Below, in pieces: positions 7,514 through 13,002 of a stretch of 13,002 bases of DNA. The notes under the pieces were generated by a model. It saw only the letters and a list, made by a program, of their open reading frames with translations, was not told the origin of the DNA and did not search any database. This DNA comes from an uncultured Pedobacter sp. (lineage in GTDB: Bacteria > Bacteroidota > Bacteroidia > Sphingobacteriales > Sphingobacteriaceae). The stretch covers positions 1 to 13,002 of the forward strand of contig CAMLDJ010000147.1 of assembly GCA_946478755.1 (NCBI GenBank), given 5' to 3'. Position numbers and translations under genes: made by a program. Each line of letters starts with the position of its first letter. Position 1 is the stretch's first letter.

Positions 7514-7542
7514 CCTTCAGCCCGGAACATCCGGGCTGAAGG
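7514..7542. repeat. Perfect 12-bp GC-rich hairpin immediately after the gene fragment
   Basis: CCTTCAGCCCGG (7514-7525) and CCGGGCTGAAGG (7531-7542) are exact inverted copies around the 5-base loop AACAT. The hairpin abuts the stop codon at 7511-7513. The downstream sequence is CGTTTAT, a weak T-tract, so it may be an inefficient terminator or an RNA 3'-end stabilizer left over from the original lyase gene. An insertion-element end is another option. Confidence 0.7.
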
Positions 7543-7665
7543 CGTTTATCCGGGCCGCTGATGATTGATCATTGTACCTGGTTTTTGCTCTTTGTTCCTT
7601 GCCAGAAAGAAGCTCGATCCAGTACATCCAAGCGAGATAATCTTCCGGCTATATAGATGCTATTC

Positions 7666-7730
7666 CCAAATGGTAACCAGTCGGGGGCACGAGTTCAAAA
7701 AATAAAAACAATTTGCGTAACCAAATGGTT
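7666..7730. promoter_or_regulatory. Candidate operator pair upstream of the ArsR-type gene
   Basis: CCAAATGGT occurs at 7666-7674 and again at 7721-7729, 55 bp apart (about five helical turns). The second copy lies in AACCAAATGGTT (7719-7730), an inverted repeat AACCA/TGGTT with a 2-base centre, 31 bp before the ATG at 7762. A second small palindrome, TAGTACTA, follows just upstream of the start. ArsR-family repressors bind such dyads in their own promoter, so autoregulation is likely, though the exact sites are inferred. Confidence 0.45.
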
Positions 7731-7761
7731 TCTTATATATTAGTACTATATAACTTTAAAT

Positions 7762-8088
7762 ATGGAATTGCGAAGAGATGTTTTTCAGGCGATAGCTGAT
7801 CCCACGCGCAGGGACATCATTCAGCTGCTCAGTCGGCAGTCCTTAAATTTAAATGCCGTGGCGGGACACTTCCAGATCAGCCGTCCCGCTATTTCCAAAC
7901 ACATTAAGATATTAACGGAATGCGGAATCGTGACCATACGGCAGGAGGGCAGAGACCGCTATTGCCGGGCCGATCCTAAAAAACTGGAAGAGGTAGACAA
8001 ATGGCTGGACCATTACAGGAAGTTCTGGAACCGTAAGTTAGATGCGCTGGGCGATTACCTGGAAAATCAGAAAGAAGATGACCTATAA
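7762..8088 (+). CDS. ArsR/SmtB-family winged-helix transcriptional regulator
   Basis: This 108-residue cytoplasmic protein has the typical ArsR layout. It opens with a helix containing VFQAIADPTRRDIIQLL (7-23), followed by the helix-turn-helix with recognition helix around QISRPAISKHIKIL (38-51) and the beta-wing IVTIRQEGRDRYCRAD (56-71). The C-terminal dimer helix EEVDKWLDHYRKFWNRKLDALGDYL (76-100) belongs to the subgroup linked to AHSA1/SRPBCC partners. The metal-binding ELCVCDL motif of arsenic or cadmium sensors is missing and only Cys54 and Cys68 are present, so metal sensing is unlikely. The SRPBCC gene starts 75 bp downstream and is probably co-transcribed and repressed together with it. 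The 3' end of the gene is partly duplicated just after the stop codon. Confidence 0.92.
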   Translation: MELRRDVFQAIADPTRRDIIQLLSRQSLNLNAVAGHFQISRPAISKHIKILTECGIVTIRQEGRDRYCRADPKKLEEVDKWLDHYRKFWNRKLDALGDYLENQKEDDL

Positions 8089-8114
8089 AGTCAGAAAGAA
8101 AATGACACGTAAAG
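8067..8114 (+). repeat. 24-bp tandem duplication spanning the ArsR stop codon
   Basis: Unit 1 (8067-8090) covers the last codons and TAA of the ArsR-type gene; unit 2 (8091-8114) follows directly and matches at 20 of 24 positions. Because the unit is a multiple of three, the same frame reads QKEDDL-stop and then SQKENDT-stop, so the stop codon itself has been duplicated. The mismatches indicate that the event is not recent. Confidence 0.8.
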
Positions 8115-8163
8115 CAAAGAAGAGATCATACATCAATGTTTAACCAATTTTAAAAAAAATGAT

Positions 8164-8604
8164 ATGGAAACAAAACCACTGATTGTAGAACGCACTTATA
8201 ATGCGGCGATTGAAAAAGTGTGGAAGGCCATCACGGACAAAGATCAGATGAAAGAATGGTATTTTGAGCTTCAGGAATTCCGGCCTGAAAAAGGATTTAA
8301 ATTCAGCTTTAGCGGCGGGGACGACAAAGTACAGTATTTACATGTATGCGAAGTGCTCGAAGCAGATCCACCAAACAAGCTCAGTTATAGCTGGACCTAC
8401 CCCGAGCATAACAATGGGTATTCTGTGGTCACTTTTGAGTTATTTGAAGAGGGGGCGCAGAAAACAAGGCTTAAACTGAGCCATGAAGGCACTGAAAGCT
8501 TTCCTAAAGACGATCCGAATTTTGCGCTTGCAAGCTTTACCGCAGGCTGGAATGCGATTATCGGGGAATCTCTTAAAAAATATGTGGAAAGGGAGGCCAG
8601 CTAA
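8164..8604 (+). CDS. AHSA1/SRPBCC-domain protein, ArsR partner
   Basis: The 146-residue protein fits the SRPBCC (START-like) helix-grip fold of the AHSA1 group over its whole length. Signs are the first strand LIVERTYNAAIEKVWKAITD (6-25), the MKEWYF segment (29-34), and the FKFSFSGG strand pair (45-52). The LSYSWTYPEHNN turn (73-84), the strands VVTFELFEEG (88-97) and TRLKLSHEG (101-109), and the long C-terminal helix ending WNAIIGESLKKYVE (129-142) complete the fold. Such proteins bind small hydrophobic ligands or act as Hsp90-related helpers; here the ligand is unknown. No signal peptide is present, so it is cytoplasmic. It follows the ArsR-type gene by 75 bp in the same direction, a widespread pairing, and may act as target or effector arm of that regulator. 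Confidence 0.9.
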   Translation: METKPLIVERTYNAAIEKVWKAITDKDQMKEWYFELQEFRPEKGFKFSFSGGDDKVQYLHVCEVLEADPPNKLSYSWTYPEHNNGYSVVTFELFEEGAQKTRLKLSHEGTESFPKDDPNFALASFTAGWNAIIGESLKKYVEREAS

Positions 8605-8652
8605 AACAAAAACCTATCCTGATCACCTACTGTCATTTTTCAAACCCCTGAA

Positions 8653-8689
8653 AACTTAATGTGGAGTGCGCTGTTTTACCTATTAAGTT
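8653..8689. repeat. 8-bp inverted repeat upstream of the acidic-protein gene
   Basis: AACTTAAT (8653-8660) and ATTAAGTT (8682-8689) are perfect inverted copies with 21 bases between them. The repeat lies between the SRPBCC stop (8604) and the next start (8722). It could be a regulator dyad or a weak RNA hairpin; it has no T-run and is not an evident terminator. Confidence 0.35.
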
Positions 8690-8721
8690 AAGCTGTTTAA
8701 ATGATATTAAAACCTGACATT

Positions 8722-9042
8722 ATGGAAAACAATAATCAAGAGCAATTGAGGGAAGAAGAAGTCCCGAATATTGAACAGTTCCAGGTGGGACGCAGTCCTT
8801 CGCCTGAAGAAGAAGCCGGGCAAAATACAGGAGGAGGCGGTTCCGGGATGCGAAACGCTGTCAATCCGGATGCGGAATATACTGACCAGGAGATACAGTT
8901 TGCCGATGGTCAGGGATCGCAGCTGAACCAGCAGACAAGAGGCCCCGAGGAGGACGACGATGATGACGATGATGATATCATAATAGACGATCCCGATGAT
9001 GATGAAATTAATGTTGACGATCCGGATGAAGATTTAATTTAG
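8722..9042 (+). CDS. Small highly acidic Asp-rich protein of unknown function
   Basis: I do not recognise a domain. With the ATG at 8722 it has 106 residues; an in-frame ATG at 8701 would add seven (MILKPDI), but MENNNQEQ looks the more natural start. The N-terminal half is rich in Glu, Gln and Asn, with a GGGGSG linker near residues 37-42. Residues 77-106 are almost entirely Asp, Glu, Ile and Pro. They include a run of eight Asp (78-85) and two DDPD-containing segments, the last being NVDDPDEDLI. It has no signal peptide, membrane segment or Cys, and is probably disordered. The codons in the Asp run alternate GAC and GAT, which argues for selected coding rather than recent slippage. A strong terminator follows 8 bp after the stop, supporting a real short transcript. 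Binding of cations or basic proteins is only a guess. Confidence 0.7.
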   Translation: MENNNQEQLREEEVPNIEQFQVGRSPSPEEEAGQNTGGGGSGMRNAVNPDAEYTDQEIQFADGQGSQLNQQTRGPEEDDDDDDDDIIIDDPDDDEINVDDPDEDLI

Positions 9043-9050
9043 CCAGCCCG

Positions 9051-9083
9051 ACAGACCCGGTTCCATGCCGGGTCTGTTTTGTT
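9051..9083 (+). terminator. Rho-independent terminator after the acidic-protein gene
   Basis: ACAGACCCGG (9051-9060) and CCGGGTCTGT (9068-9077) form a perfect 10-bp stem with a 7-base loop, followed by TTTGTT. It starts 8 bp after the stop codon at 9040-9042 and separates this gene from the L,D-transpeptidase gene, which begins at 9104. Confidence 0.88.
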
Positions 9084-9103
9084 AGAAGACGTTCTCAAAT
9101 CAT

Positions 9104-10597
9104 ATGTTTAAAAGATTCCACAAGGGCGATTTCACGATAAGAACGATCACAATGATCTGTGTATTTCTCCTGTGGTCCTGTGCAGTAAAACGTCCGGTGG
9201 CAACCATTTCTAAACCACCTATTCAAAAGGCAGCGGAGAAACCGGCGCAGAAAAAGTTACAGGAGGAAGATCTTCAAAAGGAATTTAAAAAGGTCCTTCG
9301 AAGAATGTCCGGGGCTTTACCTTATCCCGAAGAGCTATACACGTTCTACGAAGGAAAAAACTTCCAGCCTGTATTAATGCCCAGGTTCCTTCCCGACAAC
9401 CAGTTACAGGTTCTCTTACAATATTTAAACAAATCTGAGCTTCACGGAATCGATACCTCCTTATTTTCGCCTAATGCCATAAAAATAGCAATGGATCAAC
9501 TGAGCGAAAGAAAATCCGGCACCCTCGAAAACTTCCATGACCTTGCCGCCTTAGAGCTGGCTGTTGCCGGGTCTTTGATCAGGTACACTGAAGCCCTTCA
9601 GTTTGGTATTACCAATCCGGCTAAGATCTATAAAAGTTATACTACACCCACATTGCTGGCCGACAGCAGCAGTGTGGCCCGCATTTTTGAGATCCGGGAT
9701 CTGAAGGGCTACCTGGCCAGTATTCAGCCCGCGAATAAAACTTACCTGGCAATGCAAAAATTGCTGGCCACCTATCCCTCACTTTATGAAGATCCCCAAT
9801 CTGATACACTAAAGGCACTTATTGTAAACCTGGAACGGCTAAGGTGGAAGAACAGGCCTGCAGAACAGCCCTTCGTTTCCGTGAACATCGCAAATTTTAG
9901 TCTCGACATTATGGACAAGGAAAAATCGCTGCTACACATGAAAGTCTGTGTAGGGGAGCCAGGCGAACGGGAAACCCCGCAGCTGGGGAGCATGATCCAT
10001 AGCGTGCAGGTCAACCCCGTCTGGAATATTCCGCAAAGTATCGCCCGGAATGAGATCGCCAAACGGGCGGCGGAAGACCGGTATTACCTGGCCAACAGCA
10101 ACATCACTGTTCACCGGAAAGGCAAGCTGATCAGCAATCCGGAGGAGGTCGACTGGCTGTCGGCCGATGTTTCGGAGTACACATTTCAGCAGCAACCCGG
10201 AGACGAGAATGCCCTGGGCAAGATCAAATTTCTTTTTAAAAACCAAAGTGCTGTTTATCTGCACGATACGCCCGTTCAAAGCGCCTTTAAGGAAAAGATG
10301 CGTGCCGTAAGTCATGGCTGCGTGCGGGTAGAGAAACCCCTCGAGCTGGCTTACGCGCTTTTTGGAAAAGGAAAGCAGTATGAGCTGATCAAAAGGGCCA
10401 TGCAGCGCGGTTATCCACGTGCAAAATATATTGGGTTGCCGGTGCATATCCCAATCCGCCTATATTATTATACCGCCTGGGCCGATGTCAGCAACAAGAA
10501 GATTCGGTTCTGTGAGGATGTGTACGGCCTTGACGAGCTGCTTTACAGCGCCATCCAAAAATCAATTCATGTCCTTTCGAAGCGGTTTGCTCTATAA
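9104..10597 (+). CDS. Lipoprotein L,D-transpeptidase (YkuD domain, YcbB-like)
   Basis: This 497-residue enzyme should form or remodel 3-3 crosslinks in peptidoglycan, or attach proteins to it. The N-terminus has a hydrophobic stretch and the lipobox LWSC, with Cys26 as lipid site; the residues after it (CAVKRP) are not acidic, so it probably faces the periplasm. Residues 70-250 correspond to the helical scaffold region of YcbB-type enzymes. The catalytic YkuD domain runs from about 257 to 455: it contains VNPVWNIPQSIARNEI (303-318), the HDTP segment (387-390) and SHGCVRVEKP (403-412) with nucleophile Cys406 and Arg408. A separate peptidoglycan-binding domain, found between these parts in E. 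coli YcbB, is not recognizable. The gene ends in a 6-bp tail-to-tail overlap with the dehydrogenase gene. Confidence 0.92.
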   Translation: MFKRFHKGDFTIRTITMICVFLLWSCAVKRPVATISKPPIQKAAEKPAQKKLQEEDLQKEFKKVLRRMSGALPYPEELYTFYEGKNFQPVLMPRFLPDNQLQVLLQYLNKSELHGIDTSLFSPNAIKIAMDQLSERKSGTLENFHDLAALELAVAGSLIRYTEALQFGITNPAKIYKSYTTPTLLADSSSVARIFEIRDLKGYLASIQPANKTYLAMQKLLATYPSLYEDPQSDTLKALIVNLERLRWKNRPAEQPFVSVNIANFSLDIMDKEKSLLHMKVCVGEPGERETPQLGSMIHSVQVNPVWNIPQSIARNEIAKRAAEDRYYLANSNITVHRKGKLISNPEEVDWLSADVSEYTFQQQPGDENALGKIKFLFKNQSAVYLHDTPVQSAFKEKMRAVSHGCVRVEKPLELAYALFGKGKQYELIKRAMQRGYPRAKYIGLPVHIPIRLYYYTAWADVSNKKIRFCEDVYGLDELLYSAIQKSIHVLSKRFAL

Positions 10598-11965
10598 AAT
10601 GTAAACTGTCTTGATGTTTACAAACTCATGAATTCCAAAAAAGCTGAGCTCGCGACCATAGCCCGATTGTTTGATGCCGCCAAAGGGTAAGCGGGGATCA
10701 GACATGACGAGCGAGTTCACAAAACATGACCCTGCCTGCAGCCTTGTCCTGGCGATCTCTTCTCCAACAGAACCATTCCTGGTAAATACGGCAGCGCCTA
10801 ATCCAAACGAGGTATCATTGGCCAGTTCTATGGCATGATCCATATTTCTGGCCGATAACATGGCTGCAACCGGACCAAACAACTCTTCACTATAGGCCGG
10901 CATTCCCTTTTTTACTCCCGTAAGCACAGTCGGCTCATAATAAGCATGTTTGCCTTTAAAGGAAGGAACAGCACCTCCAAGGATGCATTTTGCCCCTTTG
11001 CTGATGTTGTTCAATACCTGCTCATGCAGCTCATCACGAAGATCCGCACGGGCCATCGGGCCCAGGTCAGTCGCCGGGTCAAATGGGTCGCCCAGCTTTC
11101 TTTGCTTCATTTTTTCGACAAACAGCGCCGTAAATTCCTTCTCTATACTTTTAACCAGGATGAACCTTTTGGCGGCAATGCAGCTTTGCCCGTTATTGAT
11201 CAGGCGGCTGCGCACACAAATATCTGCGGCCTGTTCCAGGTCGGCATCGGGCAAGACCAGGTAGGGATCACTGCCGCCCAACTCCAGGACGGTCTTTTTT
11301 AGAAGGGCGCCCGCCTGCGCTGCAACCTTCATTCCGGCTCCGGTACTGCCGGTTAAAGTCACCGCGCTGACCATTGGGTGCTCAATTACTGTGTTTACGG
11401 CCTTACTGCCAATCATCAGGGTCTGAAAGACATGATCAGGATACCCTGCATCCCTGACCAGCTTTTCAATAGCCATTCCGCAACCCGGAACATTCGAGGC
11501 ATGCTTCAGCAAGCCGCAATTACCGGCCATCAAAGCAGGAGCAAGGAACCGGAAAGCCTGCCAGAACGGAAAGTTCCAGGGCATGATCGCCAGCACTACG
11601 CCCATGGGCTGGAAGCTCACATAGCTTTTCGAAGCCGATGTAGCAATCAGCTGGTCTTCCAGGAAGCCCGCAGCCTGATCAGCATAGTATGTACAGGCCG
11701 CTGCACATTTCTCTATTTCCGCAAGCCCATCCCTCAGGGGTTTTCCCATCTCCAGGGCCATAAGCGCAGCCAGGTTTTCCCGCTCTTTGAGCAGTCCGTC
11801 AGCCAGGTTGTTCATCAGGGCGGACCGGCTGGCAAAATCACTTTCCCGCCATTTTAGCCAGGCCCCCTGCGTTTGTCTGATCTTACGGGCAACTACTTCA
11901 TCCGAATCTTCTTTGTAAGATTTGATGCGCTTCCCGTTAGCCGGATTGATGGATTGTATACTCAT
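10592..11965 (-). CDS. sad: NAD(P)-dependent succinate-semialdehyde dehydrogenase, Sad/YneI type
   Basis: This is a full-length aldehyde dehydrogenase of 457 residues that oxidizes an aldehyde, most likely succinate semialdehyde to succinate, in the cytoplasm. Key features are PWNFP with Asn131, LLKHA with Lys154, the TGSTGAG cofactor loop (205-211), VLELGGSDP with general base Glu228, and GQSCIAAKRF with catalytic Cys262. The stretches ELGGSDPYLVLPDADLE and LGPMARADLRDELHEQV match what I recall of E. coli Sad (YneI) rather than GabD, as does the short N-terminus starting INPANGK. The ATG at 11965 lies five bases after the stop of the SRPBCC gene, which points to one operon with it. No GABA aminotransferase is nearby, so the physiological aldehyde may differ from succinate semialdehyde. 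Confidence 0.9.
   Translation of the reverse strand: MSIQSINPANGKRIKSYKEDSDEVVARKIRQTQGAWLKWRESDFASRSALMNNLADGLLKERENLAALMALEMGKPLRDGLAEIEKCAAACTYYADQAAGFLEDQLIATSASKSYVSFQPMGVVLAIMPWNFPFWQAFRFLAPALMAGNCGLLKHASNVPGCGMAIEKLVRDAGYPDHVFQTLMIGSKAVNTVIEHPMVSAVTLTGSTGAGMKVAAQAGALLKKTVLELGGSDPYLVLPDADLEQAADICVRSRLINNGQSCIAAKRFILVKSIEKEFTALFVEKMKQRKLGDPFDPATDLGPMARADLRDELHEQVLNNISKGAKCILGGAVPSFKGKHAYYEPTVLTGVKKGMPAYSEELFGPVAAMLSARNMDHAIELANDTSFGLGAAVFTRNGSVGEEIARTRLQAGSCFVNSLVMSDPRLPFGGIKQSGYGRELSFFGIHEFVNIKTVYIL
10600..10622 (-). terminator. Possible weak minus-strand terminator inside the end of the dehydrogenase gene
   Basis: TGTAAAC (10600-10606) and GTTTACA (10616-10622) form a perfect 7-bp stem with a 9-base loop. 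Read on the minus strand it is followed by TTTTAT (10599-10594). The stem lies in the last codons of the dehydrogenase and is AT-rich, so it would be weak, but it is the only terminator-like structure at this overlapping gene end. Confidence 0.35.
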
Positions 11966-11970
11966 ATGAA

Positions 11971-12510
11971 TTACCGCTCAAGCACTACTTTTAATTTATC
12001 CAGGCCGCCCTGCAGATCCTTACCGAGCATTCCCTCCATATCTACAAACAGCAGCATCAGGTTCATCGGGTAAGCCATTTTGCCGTTAAAGCCCCATTTT
12101 ACATTGGTCCGATCTGCACCAGCAGCTTCGGTAGCCATATACGCGTTGTCCTCGGCCTCAAAGGGTTCTTTAAACCGCAGTTTCATATCTACCCTGTCGC
12201 CCTCCTCGATGTTCACGATCTCCTGTTCACCTTTACCCACATTCTTCTGGGTGCTTTCCCAGGCGTAAGTGAAACCAACCGTACCATCGGTACCGCGATA
12301 GCTCTTTTTCATCGCCGGATCCAGGTTGTTCCATACGCTGAACTGATCCTGGTTTTTAATGTGTTTAATAAAATCAAATACCACCGGTTCCGGCTTGTTA
12401 ATGGTAATCTGCCGCTCCACAGCATATTCCTTTTTAACAAATAGTGCCACAACTAATGCCAGGATTACAACCCCAACAATCGCTATTAATAAGCCCTTCA
12501 AAATTTTCAT
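11971..12510 (-). CDS. Membrane-anchored SRPBCC (polyketide cyclase/dehydrase-like) protein
   Basis: This 179-residue protein begins with a hydrophobic segment, ILKGLLIAIVGVVILALVVALFV (about 3-25), flanked by Lys residues; it is most likely a single N-terminal membrane anchor. The rest fits the SRPBCC / polyketide-cyclase-2 family seen widely in Bacteroidota: YAVERQITINKP (29-40), VFDFIKHIKNQDQFSVWNNLDP (44-65), then GTVGFTYAWES, VNIEEGDRVDMKLRF, TNVKWGFNG and a C-terminal helix ending GLDKLKVVLE. The fold binds hydrophobic ligands; no catalytic residue or ligand can be named. Its stop is only five bases from the ATG of the dehydrogenase downstream, so the two are probably co-transcribed. 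Why they are paired is unclear. Confidence 0.88.
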   Translation of the reverse strand: MKILKGLLIAIVGVVILALVVALFVKKEYAVERQITINKPEPVVFDFIKHIKNQDQFSVWNNLDPAMKKSYRGTDGTVGFTYAWESTQKNVGKGEQEIVNIEEGDRVDMKLRFKEPFEAEDNAYMATEAAGADRTNVKWGFNGKMAYPMNLMLLFVDMEGMLGKDLQGGLDKLKVVLER

Positions 12511-12712
12511 ACTGTTATAGTTTGGTTTTTATGGTTCTACAATTTTATGGCGCTTAGCTGCTCCAAAGCGTACATCTTTCCTGACCTAAAGCTTATATAA
12601 ATATGCGACATTTTCTGTTGAAATTCTAATGTCTTCGCCTGCAGCTAAAATAACACGGCAAGGATATTGCCAAATACTGAACATAATCAAACCCCTAAAA
12701 GAAATTAAAAAG
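12511..12712. promoter_or_regulatory. Divergent promoter region between the SRPBCC and LCP genes
   Basis: These 202 bp separate two genes that point away from each other, so they must contain both promoters. I could not identify a convincing TAnnTTTG/TTTG pair. A small perfect dyad GGCAA/TTGCC (12657-12661 with 12667-12671) lies 42 bp upstream of the LCP start and could be a regulator site, but five-base arms are weak evidence. Confidence 0.4.
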
Positions 12713-13002
12713 ATGAGAACTTTAATCTTATGCGCCCTCTTGTTACTTGGATCTTACAGCAGCCGTGCCCAGGACGCTGGCCTGCAAAATCCTGTTGATA
12801 CCAAGCCGGTTGCCGTACAATTAGACAGAACACCGGCGGCATTGGGCATCAGCCAGAAAACCATAGACAGGATAAAGGCGACAACAAATCCACCTACTAA
12901 CATTGCCCTTTTTGCGGTCGACCGCCGCAAGGATGGAGATCGGGCAAATTCCGATGTGATCATGGTGATCTCCGTTGATGCACAAAGCGGAAAAATAAAA
13001 AT
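12713..13002 (+). CDS. LCP (LytR-CpsA-Psr) family protein, N-terminal part (3' end outside window)
   Basis: The frame is open from the ATG at 12713 to the window edge, giving 96 complete codons. Residues 1-19 form a signal peptide (MRTLILCALLLLGSYSSRA) with a likely cleavage after SRA, before QD, so the product should be exported rather than membrane-anchored. Residues from about 65 on, TNIALFAVDRR and later SDVIMVISVDAQSGKIK, match the start of the LCP catalytic domain, whose first conserved Asp and Arg lie in the VDRR and SDVIM region. LCP enzymes transfer polyprenyl-phosphate-linked glycans onto peptidoglycan or proteins; in Gram-negative Bacteroidota the acceptor is unsettled. The catalytic Arg cluster lies beyond the window. 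The leader is A-rich (AAATTAAAAAG), fitting Bacteroidota initiation. Confidence 0.82.
   Translation, partial: MRTLILCALLLLGSYSSRAQDAGLQNPVDTKPVAVQLDRTPAALGISQKTIDRIKATTNPPTNIALFAVDRRKDGDRANSDVIMVISVDAQSGKIK

Larger units (their letters stand above)
7138..7761. other. 624-bp region between acyltransferase and ArsR gene, without an intact gene
   Basis: This stretch contains a terminator (7241-7271), an apparent gene fragment of the alginate-lyase family (7272-7513), a perfect 12-bp hairpin (7514-7542), and two copies of CCAAATGGT upstream of the ArsR gene. It also carries second copies of the motifs GGGGGCACG (7683-7691) and ACAATTTGCGTAACC (7708-7722) seen upstream of the acyltransferase. I see no signal in 7543-7660. 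Confidence 0.6.

Noticed and set aside
8946..8973. Simple GAY trinucleotide repeat in the acidic gene as a slippage hotspot
   Set aside because: GAC and GAT codons are mixed irregularly, which reduces slippage and points to selection on the protein sequence instead.
9932..10447. 171-residue minus-strand ORF opposite the L,D-transpeptidase
   Set aside because: It is antisense to the conserved catalytic region of the transpeptidase and has no recognizable features.

Overview
The window reads as chromosomal DNA from a member of the Bacteroidota, most likely a Sphingobacteriaceae-type genus such as Pedobacter or Mucilaginibacter. The evidence is a SusC/SusD pair with a DUF4973/DUF1735-like surface lipoprotein, Bacteroidota-style lipoprotein signals, A-rich rather than Shine-Dalgarno leaders, and a moderate GC content. 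The genus is inferred from protein style only.

Layout. (1) Positions 1-4010 hold the end of a polysaccharide-utilization operon on the plus strand: the C-terminal part of a SusC-type TonB-dependent receptor, a SusD-type glycan-binding lipoprotein and a DUF4973-like lipoprotein. It is closed by a strong, probably bidirectional, hairpin terminator at 4037-4066. No glycan-degrading enzyme or regulator lies in the visible part, so the substrate is unknown. (2) A CPA1-type Na+/H+ antiporter (4221-5795, minus) converges on that terminator. (3) Positions 5796-7761 are a gene-poor mosaic. They contain four 22-23-bp-spaced direct repeats, a lone NeuD/PglD-like acyltransferase (6391-7137) with a downstream terminator, and what looks like a fragment of an alginate-lyase-family gene followed by a perfect 12-bp hairpin. 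Two short motifs recur on both sides of the acyltransferase. This is the most accessory-looking part of the window. (4) An ArsR-type repressor and an AHSA1/SRPBCC protein (7762-8604) form a likely two-gene operon with a candidate operator upstream. (5) A small, extremely acidic protein (8722-9042) has its own terminator. (6) A lipoprotein L,D-transpeptidase (9104-10597) overlaps, tail to tail by 6 bp, a Sad/YneI-type semialdehyde dehydrogenase (10592-11965, minus). The dehydrogenase is preceded by a membrane-anchored SRPBCC protein (11971-12510, minus), probably in one operon. (7) The window ends inside an LCP-family gene (from 12713, plus) that encodes a secreted protein.

The genes fall into separate functional blocks: glycan import, ion homeostasis, a regulator/SRPBCC cassette, and cell-envelope enzymes. 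I see no clear undescribed multi-gene system. The best leads are the repeat array with its surrounding mosaic, the lyase fragment, and the duplicated 3' end of the arsR-type gene.
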